From IMG/VR virus record IMGVR_UViG_3300049846_002234, positions 1 through 54,940 of that record: a stretch of 54,940 nt of DNA; one strand, written 5' to 3'. Origin of the DNA: a virus. Numbering within the stretch: the first letter of the stretch is position 1; each line of letters begins with the position of its first letter. Below are positions 32,088 through 42,700 of this stretch, piece after piece. Made by a program: the position numbers and the translations under genes. Under the pieces are notes generated by a model. That model did not search any database, was not told where the DNA came from, and saw only the letters and a program-made list of their open reading frames with translations.

Positions 32088-34105
32088 GCGACGGGCTGCG
32101 CGCCTTCCTCAGCCGCCTCGGCGACGCCAACATGCGGACGGGGCTACGGGGGCTGATCGACCGTCTGGTGGCGATCGAGAGCAAGGTGACGGATCTCGAC
32201 GGCACCGTGCTCAAGACGGGCTCGCCGGTGGATGCCTATGGGCAGCGGATCAAGCACCTGGCCGACCCGCGCGTGGACACCGATGCGGTGCCGCTGGGGT
32301 ACATGCGGAAGTTCATCAACGCGACGATCCTCGCGCAGAACCCTCCGACACGGCCCACAACCGACGCGGGGACCAACGGGAGCAACGGATTCCCCCTCCC
32401 TACCGGCACCTTTACCGCGACGCCCAACTCCCTCGGCGTCGGGGGTGGGAACGTCACCTTCGGCTGGACCTCGCAGAACGCCACCAGCGTTGAGCACTCG
32501 ACGTACGGACAGCTCCCCCTGTCTGGCAGCGCCGTCCTCAACGTCACGGTGTCCACGACCTTCACCCTGCTCCTGCGCGGGCCGGGAGGCATCTCCACCC
32601 TCTCTGTGACGGTGACGGTCGCTTCCAGTCCGCCTCCGACGCCGACGCCGACTGGCAGCCTGGTTGCCATTCCAACGACGGTCGCGGCGGGGCAGGTGGT
32701 CACGCTCTCCTGGACGGCCACGAACACGACCAGTGCGACGATCTCCCCTGGCGTGGGCGCGGTGACGCCGATCGCAGCAGGAACGGTGACTGTGGCGCCG
32801 ACCCAGAGCACCACCTACGAGTTGCGGTTGCAAGGGCCGGGCGGAGTGAAGATCTACCAGGTGCTGGTGACCGTGACAGGGGGGAACCCACCGCCTACCA
32901 GCGGGTACTCCGCCGGCGTCCTGGGGTGGGGCTTCTCCAACAATGGCGTGCGGTTCGAGTGGCGCGGGATGACCTCCTTCCTCACGCTGCGCGACATGCT
33001 CGATCCGGCACGGCGGTACAAGGCGTACCAAATGCTCGATTGGATGGCGGCTGGCAAGGTCACCGTCCCGCGCATCATCTGCTCCCTGTGTGGCAGCTTC
33101 TGGGAGGATAAGGGATTCGGACTCTACCCCGATCAGTACCCGGACTTCCACAAGACGCTGGCCGATCTGGTGGTGTACTGCAATAGCAAGGGCATGATGC
33201 CGGAGATCGTGATCTTCGGCGGCTTCATCGAGATCTGGGGCTACGACCTCAACAAGCTCAAGGCGCACACGGAAGCGGTGGCCCGGGCACTCCTGCCGTA
33301 CCGTGGGTGCTTTGTCGAGATCTGCAACGAATGGAACGCGATCGGCTTCACGTCTGGCGCGCACGTCCGCCTGTTGGCAGAAGCCTACCTGGCGATCGAT
33401 CCGAATCGTGTCCTGGCGTGCAGCTCTGCGACGGGTGACACCGACAACTACACAGGGTTCATCCTTCCAGACGCCCAGGGAAACCCAGCGCCGGGCAGCT
33501 ACCTCACCATGCACGTGCGCCGGGATCAGACGCCGACCCGCGCGCAGTGGGTGATCGTCCACTACGGCAACCCGACGATCCTGAACGGGACGCGCCCGGC
33601 GGTGAGCGATGAGCCGGTGAATGCCGGCCCGGCGCAGTTCGGGGTGCATGAGGACGACCCGCAGTACTGGTACGCCTTCGCGGCGATGAGCCGGATGATG
33701 GGCTTCTCGACCACCTTCCACTACGAGGGCGGGCTGTTCGATGATGTCCCGCAGGGCATCACCCAGCTCTGCTTCGCCTGGTGGATGGCCGCGATGACCT
33801 ATCCCTCACCAGACAGCGGGGGGCAGCTCTTCGCCGCCCTGCCGAGTGGGGTGGCGTTTGGTCCGTGCCCCTGGCCGAACAGCGGGGCGAACACCGGGCT
33901 CATCGGGCGCACCGTCGCTGGAGGGGCGGCGTTTGCGATCACGTTCGGCGCGGCTGCGTTGCCGGCTGTGGGGGCTGGCTGGCAGGCCGCGCAGGTCGAC
34001 GGATTCACGGTCGGCACGTTCACGCCCGCCGGGGCGACGCCGTACGGGGGTCCGTTCTCGGCCATTCGCGGCTACTTCGTGTCCCCCAAGACGTTTGGTA
34101 CCTAG
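32084..34105 (+). CDS. Tail fibre/spike with two Ig-like domains and a TIM-barrel glycosidase-like domain
   Basis: 673 residues. The N-terminus ends with a phage-fibre docking motif (HLADPRVDTDAVPLGYMRKF, about 60-79). Two Ig-like domains follow (about 105-180 and 188-268), closely similar to that in 17879-19546. Residues about 275-560 resemble a clan GH-A TIM barrel: Asn415-Glu416-Trp417 would be the acid/base and Glu510 in SDEP the nucleophile. The C-terminus is a beta domain. The docking motif ties the enzyme to the tail, supporting a polysaccharide-degrading spike. It is coupled to the nozzle gene by ATGA. Confidence 0.78.
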   Translation: MSDGLRAFLSRLGDANMRTGLRGLIDRLVAIESKVTDLDGTVLKTGSPVDAYGQRIKHLADPRVDTDAVPLGYMRKFINATILAQNPPTRPTTDAGTNGSNGFPLPTGTFTATPNSLGVGGGNVTFGWTSQNATSVEHSTYGQLPLSGSAVLNVTVSTTFTLLLRGPGGISTLSVTVTVASSPPPTPTPTGSLVAIPTTVAAGQVVTLSWTATNTTSATISPGVGAVTPIAAGTVTVAPTQSTTYELRLQGPGGVKIYQVLVTVTGGNPPPTSGYSAGVLGWGFSNNGVRFEWRGMTSFLTLRDMLDPARRYKAYQMLDWMAAGKVTVPRIICSLCGSFWEDKGFGLYPDQYPDFHKTLADLVVYCNSKGMMPEIVIFGGFIEIWGYDLNKLKAHTEAVARALLPYRGCFVEICNEWNAIGFTSGAHVRLLAEAYLAIDPNRVLACSSATGDTDNYTGFILPDAQGNPAPGSYLTMHVRRDQTPTRAQWVIVHYGNPTILNGTRPAVSDEPVNAGPAQFGVHEDDPQYWYAFAAMSRMMGFSTTFHYEGGLFDDVPQGITQLCFAWWMAAMTYPSPDSGGQLFAALPSGVAFGPCPWPNSGANTGLIGRTVAGGAAFAITFGAAALPAVGAGWQAAQVDGFTVGTFTPAGATPYGGPFSAIRGYFVSPKTFGT

Positions 34106-34117
34106 GAGCGCACCATC

Positions 34118-34510
34118 ATGACGATTGACGAGCTGACCTTTACGGAATTTCTCGAGCGCTGGCCTGACGCCCCAGGGGAGCTCTCCCGCTACGCGGCCCG
34201 AGGGATGGATGGCGTCGTGCTGGCGGTGTCGGATGACGCCGGCGATCTGGTCGGCTACTGGCCGGTCTGGCATGCCGTCCACCTCGACGGGCTCTGGCTG
34301 TCGCCGGAGCTCAAGGAGGAGGGGCCGGGTACGTTGCGGTCGCTTTTGCTGCGGGTGTTTGCTACGCTACACGCCAATGGGGTGAGTACCGCCTGCGCGA
34401 TGCTCCCCCCGGACGGGCCGAGTGCGGAGCAGGCCGCCCGGCTCGGATTCGCCCGCGCACCCGGGGACTTGTATCTCCTGACGATCCCCGCCCCACAGGC
34501 GGAGTCGTAA
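34118..34510 (+). CDS. GNAT-like protein (putative)
   Basis: 130 residues. The order beta (GVVLAVSDDAGDLVGYWPVW), beta (HLDGLWLSP), helix (GTLRSLLLRVFATLHANG), then AARLGFARAPGDLYLL at the end resembles the C-terminal half of GNAT acetyltransferases, where the final G-F strand is conserved. The acetyl-CoA loop (R/Q-x-x-G-x-G/A) is not clear: only EEGPGTL is present. A degenerate GNAT fold, common in phage structural modules, is the best guess. Confidence 0.5.
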   Translation: MTIDELTFTEFLERWPDAPGELSRYAARGMDGVVLAVSDDAGDLVGYWPVWHAVHLDGLWLSPELKEEGPGTLRSLLLRVFATLHANGVSTACAMLPPDGPSAEQAARLGFARAPGDLYLLTIPAPQAES

Positions 34511-34541
34511 CAGGGCGTACTGAGGGAGAGCGGGAGGCGCC

Positions 34542-35264
34542 ATGGGTGCTGCAGCAGTCGTCGCGGCTCCGGTCATCAAAGCCGTTGCCGTCGGCGCCAT
34601 TGGCGCCATGGTGAGCAAGAAGATGGGCAAGGCGCCCAACCTCACCGCTGAGGGTGGCGCTACCCGCAACCAGCTCTTCGACTCCTCCAAGATCCTCCAG
34701 AACGCCGGCCAGCAGCAACTCGCCACGGGAAGTGCGCTCACCAGCGCCGGGATGCGGTCCTTCAACGCGGGGGACACCGACCTGAACGCGGCGAGCGGCT
34801 ACCTCCGCACGCTGGTCGGCGGGAGTCGGGGGGCCATGACCGCCGCGCTCGGCCCGGAGATCGGCGCCATCACCTCCGCGTATCGCGGCGCGCAGAGCGG
34901 GCTGGATCGGGGCGGCGCGACCGGCGCGGTGCGCGAGATGGCGACGGCGGACCTGGCACGGGAGAAAGCCGGGCGGATCTCGGGACTGGCCATGGCCGTG
35001 CGCCCGCAGGCGGTGGGGCAGCTCTCGCAGATCGGGCAGGCCCGGCAGAGCGCCGGGGCCGGGATCGTAGGAATGGGACAGGGCGCCACCGGCACGGGGA
35101 TCTCGGCACTCAGCGGCGCCAACTCGCCCCTGTCCACCATCTACCAGGGTGAGCTGTGGCGGATGGGGATTCAGGCCCAGAACCAGGCAGCGATCGGGCA
35201 GTTCTTCGCCAACCTGATGTACGAGGCGCTGAAGAACCGGGGCGGCAGCAGCGGAGGCAAGTAG
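34542..35264 (+). CDS. Internal virion/ejection protein (small)
   Basis: 240 residues. The N-terminus is hydrophobic (AAVVAAPVIKAVAVGAIGAM), followed by Ala/Gly/Ser/Gln-rich helices without Cys. Position before two larger proteins matches the three-gene ejection set of podoviruses, whose products leave the capsid and build a channel across the envelope. GGGAGG precedes the ATG. Assigned by position and composition. Confidence 0.6.
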   Translation: MGAAAVVAAPVIKAVAVGAIGAMVSKKMGKAPNLTAEGGATRNQLFDSSKILQNAGQQQLATGSALTSAGMRSFNAGDTDLNAASGYLRTLVGGSRGAMTAALGPEIGAITSAYRGAQSGLDRGGATGAVREMATADLAREKAGRISGLAMAVRPQAVGQLSQIGQARQSAGAGIVGMGQGATGTGISALSGANSPLSTIYQGELWRMGIQAQNQAAIGQFFANLMYEALKNRGGSSGGK

Positions 35265-35268
35265 GGCC

Positions 35269-36738
35269 ATGAGCTACTTCGTAGGGCTGCTCAACGGGCT
35301 GGATCAGCGGCGGCGGGAAGAGCGCGAGCAGGCGACCAAGGACGCCAACGCTGAACAGGATCGGGAAGTCGGGCTGCTGATGCAGCTCGCCCAGGGGGAT
35401 GATCCTGAGATCGCCTCGATGGCGGGGGCAGGCCTGCTCGAGATCCTCTCTGGCAACAAGAAGGTGACCGGCGCCAAGGGACTGCGCGGGTTCCTCGGCG
35501 AGGTGGATCGGAGTAGCTACCTGCCCCAGATCCGGGCGACGCTGCAGGCGCGCGGAGCACAGCCGCCGACGCCGGGGGTGCCCGGAGGCGCGGCACTGCC
35601 GGGGGCGAGTCCGGTGGAACCGAAGGCGCAGGGGGCGAAGGCTGGACAGCCGCCGATGCTCGAGATGCCGCTGGTGAGCCGGCAGGGGCTGGGCCTGGTG
35701 CCCTCGGCGCCGCCGGGCGGTCCCGGCAGCGACGGGCTGGGATTGCTTCCCGGTGGTGCGCCATCGGGGTTCACGCAAGATGGTGGCGGGGCGGCTGTTG
35801 GGCCTGCGTCGGGTCCAATGGGAGCGGCTGCCCTGCCACCTCCACCGCCTGAAGCCCCGCAGCAGCGCTACGCCCGGCTGTTCCCCAGCGCGAGCGAGGT
35901 GGCGCAGCGGACCAAGGTGGCGGAGCTGATGGCGCGGTTCCAGGTGGCGATGCAAGCCCTCGACAAGGCCGACACCCCCGACAAGCGCAACTTGGTCATG
36001 GCCATGAACGGGGCGCCCCAGGCGCAGCTCCGACCGACGGCGTACAACGTGACCTTCATCAACGAGCTGGGGATGGAGGATCACGGCGTCGGTGTGATGG
36101 ACGCGGATGGCACGGTGAACATCGACGGTCGACAGGTGCGGCCGATCACGGTCGAGCCGGTCAACCAGCGGAGCCGGGCGCCGCAGCACTTCCAGCGTCT
36201 CAACAAGCAAACGAATCTGATGGAGCGGGTGACCTACGATCCCGACACCATGGAAACGCTGCGTGTCGACCCGTTGAATATCCCCGCGAACCTCCCGCCG
36301 CAGCTCGAAGGCGGACAGGTGCCGCTCGCCGGCGGCGGGATCGGTGTCGTTCCCCGTGGCGCCCCTCCGGGCACGGTGGTGCCGATCCCGGGGGCACGGC
36401 AGCGCCCGACGAGCACGCGCACGCCCGACCCAAAGAAGAGCGAGCGGGCCCGGGCGGCGGCGGCCTTCCTGGCAGACGTGAAGGCGGAGATCACGAACAC
36501 CGCCAAGACGAAGAAGGACTTGGTGACGGGTGCGATGCCCGACATCCCCGTGTCAACGAAGGATGCGATCACCAAGCGGAAGACTGCTGGGCAGTTCGTC
36601 ACCTACCAGGAGCTGCTCCTCGCCTCACAAGGGCTTGGAGCGCCGCCTCCTGACGCGCCGGCCGCGCCAACCGGGGCGCTCGGATCTCCTGAAGGTGCTG
36701 GACAGATCGATGAACTCCTCCGCCGTCGCCGGCGGTAG
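35269..36738 (+). CDS. Internal virion/ejection protein (middle)
   Basis: 489 residues. Charged N-terminal helix (LDQRRREEREQATKDANAEQ), a long Pro/Gly-rich disordered centre (about 100-190), a more ordered middle (SEVAQRTKVAELMARFQVAM) and a basic C-terminus ending RRRRR. The alternation of helix and disorder fits a protein that must pass the narrow portal unfolded. It ends 9 bases before the giant gene. Confidence 0.6.
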   Translation: MSYFVGLLNGLDQRRREEREQATKDANAEQDREVGLLMQLAQGDDPEIASMAGAGLLEILSGNKKVTGAKGLRGFLGEVDRSSYLPQIRATLQARGAQPPTPGVPGGAALPGASPVEPKAQGAKAGQPPMLEMPLVSRQGLGLVPSAPPGGPGSDGLGLLPGGAPSGFTQDGGGAAVGPASGPMGAAALPPPPPEAPQQRYARLFPSASEVAQRTKVAELMARFQVAMQALDKADTPDKRNLVMAMNGAPQAQLRPTAYNVTFINELGMEDHGVGVMDADGTVNIDGRQVRPITVEPVNQRSRAPQHFQRLNKQTNLMERVTYDPDTMETLRVDPLNIPANLPPQLEGGQVPLAGGGIGVVPRGAPPGTVVPIPGARQRPTSTRTPDPKKSERARAAAAFLADVKAEITNTAKTKKDLVTGAMPDIPVSTKDAITKRKTAGQFVTYQELLLASQGLGAPPPDAPAAPTGALGSPEGAGQIDELLRRRRR

Positions 36739-36741
36739 AAT
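36736..36741 (+). promoter_or_regulatory. TAGAAT box 6 nt before ATG 36748 (leaderless-type start)
   Basis: GGTAGAATC, six bases, then ATG: the same arrangement as at 26408. The first three bases of the box are the stop of the preceding gene. No Shine-Dalgarno sequence is present. Confidence 0.5.
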
Positions 36742-36747
36742 CGCGCC

Positions 36748-39700
36748 ATGCCGAAGGGCGCTCCACCTCCTGCCCCGCCTCCGCCGGATCAGCTCAAGGC
36801 GCTCGGGATCAACCAGCCGGCACCGCAGCCCAAGGCGACCTACGCCGATCTGGTGGAGGCGGTACGCCTGGCCTACCCTGGCCGGTACGACGACGAAGAT
36901 CCGACCGCCCTCGCCGAGAGCGTGCTGGAGGTGTACCCGCATCTGCGCGATGCGATCGACCCTGCCACGCGCGGTATGGAGCTCCTCCCCTCGCATGAAG
37001 GAGGGCCGCGCACCAGCCGCGATTTCGTCCGGGGGAAGGGTCCGAACGAGTGGCTGCCCAAGCCCCCCACGCCGACGCCGGTCGGGACGCCGGAAGAGCG
37101 GGCGGCCACACTGAACAACCGCACGCCGGCCCTCTTCTCCGGCGATACCCTCATCACCAGCGGCCTGCGCGTGGGCGGCAGCATGGCGGGCGGGCTGGCT
37201 GGCACGGCGATCGCCGCCGCGACACTCAATCCCTTGGCCGTCCCCGCTGGGCTCTTCGCCGGCGGGTCGGCGGGTGAGGCGGCCGCTCAGCTCTACGAGC
37301 GGGAAGCCGGCATCTCCGAAGAGATCTCCCCCTGGAACGTCATCGCGCAGGGCGCCCTCAACACGGTGCCGGTCGCACGGGGTGCCAAGGCCGGGGCGGC
37401 GGGCATGGCGCGGTTGGTCGGCGCCAACGCCGTCAGGGGCGGGGCGGTGCGGCGTGGCGCGGCTGCTGTCGTCAACGCCACCCGCAACACCCAGCTCCCC
37501 GCGCGGATGCTGAGCAACGCCTTTGAAGGAGCGGTGACCAGCGCCGGCGGCAACGCACTGGAGCTCGGCTTCGAACAGAACCGCCTCCCCACCCTCGAGG
37601 AATCGGCCGCCGCCTCCCTGGCCGGTGCCGGGTTCGGCGCGGCCTTCACCGGCGGTGGCGCCCTCTACGACAAGGCGAAGGTCGTGCGGGCCAAGCCGGT
37701 CCTCAAGGCCGCGCACGACGTGATGGACACCTTGGATCTCTCCCGGGGTGGCACCCCGCTGCCGTCAGAGGCGTGGCAGGCGGCCAGTGCCCCGGTGATC
37801 GAGGCGATCCAGAAGGCCAAGAAGCTCGACCCCGAGGGCGGGCAGGCGGCGTTCCAGCGCCTCCTCAGCATCCTCGACGGGCAGCATCAGGCCGGGCTCC
37901 AGACCAAGGCGGCAGCGTTCCTTCAGGGCTTCGCCGAGAAGGCCGAGGCCATGAGCGATGGGGCACGGCTGGATCTCGCCAAGCAGCTCCTCGATCGGGT
38001 GAAGGCTGACGGGCTGAACGCTGAGGGACTGGACGAGGTGATCCGTACCCTGGCGGGGATTGATACCAACGCCCGAATGTCCCAGGCGGCGGGTGGGATG
38101 AAGCTGCTGCCCCCGGCGCCCCCGGAGAACATCCTGGGCGCGGGCGGCAAGGACATCCTGCCGGTGGAGCCTCGGTACGCCGAAGGGCCGGGAGGCCCGC
38201 CGATCGAGGTGCTCCCCGAGGGCGAGGTGCTCGTGGGCGCCCGTACCGACCTGCAGGGGCCGCCGCCGCTCGTCGCCGACCAGCCGCAGGGTCCACGTCC
38301 GGTCGTCACCGGCCGACTGCGTGAAGCCGCCCCGCTCCCGCCTGAGCCTCCGCCGCCACCTGTCGACTGGCGGCAGGCGGAAGGCCCAGAGCAGGTAGCC
38401 GCCCGCATCGAGGGCCAGCGCTTCTCCCGGATCGCCCAGCAGGGCACCACGGCCGAGGTGGCGCGCGGGCTGGCGGGGGTGGATCGGGCGCGTCTTGCGG
38501 GGGCCGAGCAGCCGCTGCTGGGCGGGCTGCCCCCGGAGCCGGCGCTCAACTACAACTTCGACCCGCGCCCGCCGGAGGCGCCGGCGCCGCGCGCCATTCC
38601 TGGCGAGCAGACGGGGGTGGATGCCCTCTACCCGGTGCGTGCAGGCACGATCGATCGGGAAACCGCGATGTGGCTGCGGGTGGTGCTGGCCGATCTCAAG
38701 GAGTTCGGCTACCAGGAGCCGGGGAAGCACAGCAAGGGGGTCGCGGCGGATCGCGCGCAGGAGCGCTACGACGGAGGGTCGGCCTTCTCCAAGAACCAGG
38801 CAGCCGCCCGGGTCGGCGGCAGCAAGGTGGCCCGGACCATCGCCCTCATCGCAGGAGGCGACCCGGAGAAGCCGGGGGCGCCGGCGCTCAAGGAGCAGAT
38901 CGAGAAGTTCCTCAACGGGGAGCAGGTGACGCCCTCCCCGCGCGTGGCGGCGGCGATCAAGTACGCCGCGCTCCTCAAGCAGGCGTGGGACGGCAAGAAG
39001 CTCACCAGCGGGAACCTGTTGCCCAAGCACCTGCGGGGCGCCGGGCTCGTCAACGCGAAGCTGAACGACGTGTACCTCCCGACGCTCCCGCCCTCGGTCG
39101 CGCTGGGACTGGACGAGGCGGACGATCTCCTCGCGCAGTTCGCCCCCGAGGTGCTGGCGACCAAGCAGCGTATGCAGGCGGAGGTGGCGGCCGATGATGG
39201 GACGCCGGCGTACACGCCCCGGGCGGGCGAAGCGCCGGAAGGGGTGCGTCAGTTCCTCGCCGAGCTGAGCCACGACGACCTGAAGATGCTCCACGCCGAG
39301 CTCCTGCAGCAGGGGCCGGACGCCGCGCAGCACCGGGGGTGGGTGGCGGATGCGCTCGAGCAGCGCGGGATCGCCCGTCCCGAGCAGGGCATCCTCACGC
39401 CTGAGAGCCTGCCGATGCTCCCGCCGGAGCCGGGTCCGCGCCTGTTCGATCTGGAGGCGGCCGCTAGTGGTGAGGTTCCACGTGGAACCCCAGATGTTGT
39501 GGAGGGCGCGGGCGCACGTGCTGAGGTGCCTGCTGAGGAGCCCTACACCCCGCCGGTGAGCGACCTGCCGCCGGGGCATCCCGACGCGCCGCCCGACATC
39601 CCGCCTTTCGACATCCCGGAGGGGAAGCTCCGCGTGCGTCAGGCGAGCACAGGCGCCTGGGAAGTCACCGTCGATGGCGAGCTGGCAGCCACGGTGACGC

Positions 39701-42700
39701 GCGAGGCCAACCCCGACGCGCCCAAGCCCTGGCGGATGTCGGTGGTGGGCCCGGATGGGGAGCTCGTCGCCAAGAGCCAGCATGCGACCCTGGACGAGGC
39801 GGCGCGGCGTGCGACGGCAGCGGTGCGGGAAGTGCCCACCGGACGCGATGGCTTCCCTTCCCTCCTCTCCGACGAATCCGGCGCGGTCGGCACCCCGGCC
39901 CAGCGTGCCGCGTCCCGTGCCCGCTCGCTCAAGGCGCTGGCCGATTCCCCCGGCGCCCGGCGCGACTTCCGCATGAGCGAGGACACGCTCGCGCAGGTCC
40001 GCAAGGTCATCGCCCAGGCCGGCGAGGCGGAAGAAGCCGGGCTCCTGGTGGGTACCCCTGACGGGCAGATCCGGCGCGTCATCCGCAGCCGCAACACCGC
40101 CGCCGACCCTGCCACGACGTTCGAGATCGACCCGCGCACCATCGCCGCGACCCAGAAGCGGGCGGCGGCTGAGGGGCTCGTGGTGCTGGGGAGCTGGCAC
40201 AGCCAGCCGACCGGGAGCGCCCAGCCCAGCAAGGCCGACCTCCAGGGCGGCGTGGCCGACCTTCCCATGCTCATCATCGGCGCCAAGGAGGGGGAGATCC
40301 GCGACGTGCGGGTGTGGCAGCCCCAGGGGAAGTCCGCGTGGACGGAGGGCAGCCTCGACATCGGCGAGCTCACCCAGCGCCCGGGGAGCAACATCCCCAC
40401 CACCAAGAAGAGCGTCCTGGCGACCATCCGCAAGATCCCCCGCTTCACCGGGGCGATGGGCGATGACGTGGCGCTGGGGAAGTACCTCTCCGCGCACGAG
40501 CGCGAGCTCTCCACCGAGCCGTTCTTCCACAAGGCGCAGGCGGCCCTGGCGGCGGGCAACCCCCGGAAAGCCTGGCTGGAGCTGCAGATCGGGCAGGTGG
40601 CGTACGGCAACCTCACCAAGGCGGCCGCCGAGAACCTGCCCCACCAAGAGTCGCTCGCCATCGGCAAGCAGATCGCCGCCCTCGAAGCCACTGGCGCGCA
40701 ATCGCCGGCCGGCCAGCTCTGGGCGCTCTACGACGGGCGCACGGTCTGGGTCGAGGGCGTGGGGCGCATCGTCGCCACCCCGGACCTGCCACCGGCGCTC
40801 AAGGGGAAGGGTGTGACGGCGGGCCCGGGCGGCATCCTGCGACCGCCGGCGGCGACTGAGGCACTCCCGGATGTGGCCGCGCGTGACGCCCTCACCCTCG
40901 AGGTGGTCAACGATGTCCTCAGCGATGTCAAGGCGTCGGGGGTGCTGGACGACCCCACCAAGGAGGCCGGAACGCGCCTCTTCCGGCAGGTGGCCGAACA
41001 GATGCTGTTGCAGCCGGCCCGCTTCAAGGCGATCAACGCGCTGGGGGCGGACCTGTCCCCGGAGCAGGTGGCCGCGCACTTCACCGAGACCGTGACGGAG
41101 AGCGCGCGGATCCTGGCGGCGCTCAGCGCCTGGAAGCGCGAGCACGCCGAGGGCATCCGTCGTATCGAGGGGATCACCGGCGCCAGTGGGAAGGTCGAGG
41201 ATCTGGTGGTGCGCGGCAAGGGGCGCACGGTCGGCAAGCTGAGCGAGCTCTACAAGGCCGAGACGCTCGACGCGCTCACGCAGGGCGCCGGGAACTCCTG
41301 GGATCGGGTGATCCTGCTACAGACGCTCACCCCCGGGCAGATCAGCGCCTTCGATCAGCTCGGCCGGGCGAGCCGGGGCTTCATGCTCAGCCAGTGGTCG
41401 ACGGCGCTCCGCAACGTCTACAGTGCCACCGGGCGCTGGGGGAGCGAGGCGAGCGACGCCGTACTCAAGGGGCTGGCCTACACCACCACCGGCGATTTCG
41501 GTAAGGCCAAGGCGGCGTACGCCCGGGCGGGCGACCTCCTGCGCTACGCCCCGATCCTCCGCCCTGACGGCTGGGTGATGCCGTGGAAGGCCCGCTCGAG
41601 CGAGTGGGAGACGATCTTCACCACCAGCGGGCAGTTCCTCGGCATGGGGAAGGACCGGCAGGCGGTGCTCGCCGCGCTACGTGCGGTGCCCGACAAGGCC
41701 GCGACGTTCCTCGGCGGCACCGGGTTCGGCGAGCTGCGCCGGCAGGGACAGAGCGCCAGCTCCATCCTGAATTGGGCCGCCAGCGAGAAGGTGCAGCAGA
41801 CGCTGACCATGTTCAACCGGGCGCAGGAGTACACCATCCGCTCGGCGATGCTGCACGTGGCCCTGAACGAGCAGCTCCGGCTGCGCGGACTCGATCCGCA
41901 CACCGCGCTCAGCCTGCCGCCCGACGCCCTGCGCGCCCGACTCGGCGAGGATGCCTACACCCAAGTGTTCGATCGCGCCGTCGGCGAGGCGCTGAACTTC
42001 ACCTTCGCGGGGGATCTCATCCACAAGGGGTACGGCAAGGACATGCTCAACCGGCCGCTGGGGGCCCGGAACACCGCCATCATCGACGTACTCAACAAGT
42101 TCCCGCTGGTCCGTGAAGGCTATCCCTTCGCCAAGTTCAACCTCAGTGCCGCGCCACGCTACCTGTGGGATCACTCGGGGATCGGGTTGCTGGTGGAACC
42201 GCTCTACGCCAAGGTGTCGAAGCGGGGGCGCTACCATCTCGGCACCACGGGCAAGCGATTCCGCGACGTGCTGATCCCGGAGATCGATCAGAAGGTGGCG
42301 GCGGCCAACAGTGAGATGGGCACGGCGCTGCTGAAGTGGCAGGCGGTGAAGGATGAGATCACCGCACGCCGGCGCCTGGACGCGCAGTACAAGAAGCTGA
42401 GTGTCGAGCAGGCGGAGCTGCCGGGCGTGCAGGACAAGATCCGCGCGAACCGCACCGTCCTCAACAGCCTCGAGGCGAAGAGCATGGAGGCGGGCGACGC
42501 CTACCTCGCCGCAGACACCAACCTCAAGAAGCTCCAGGCGCAGAAAACGACCCTCGCTGAAACGGTCGCGCAGGCAGCGGCGGCGGATGCCCCCGAAGAC
42601 TTCGCCACGCTGTTCGCGCGCAACATGACCGGCGCGGCTGTGATGTTGCCGCTCGCCATGATGATCCGCGCCGACCAGAAGGATCAGGGCGTGCCCTGGT

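Noticed and set aside
32144-33721. Antisense frame of 525 codons opposite the tail spike
   Set aside because: It is a shadow: the + frame contains Ig-like repeats and the TIM-barrel motifs, and the antisense translation is Arg/His/Gly-rich without motifs.
39472-39492. The V-P-R-G codons as a leftover of an engineered protease site
   Set aside because: The phage context, absence of any vector sequence and the perfect 16-bp DNA palindrome make an engineered origin unlikely.
37765-41145. Antisense reading frame of 1126 codons within the giant gene
   Set aside because: GC-rich genes with G/C-ending codons leave long open antisense frames. It has no ribosome binding site, an Arg/Leu/Gly-skewed composition, and lies wholly over a gene with recognisable motifs.
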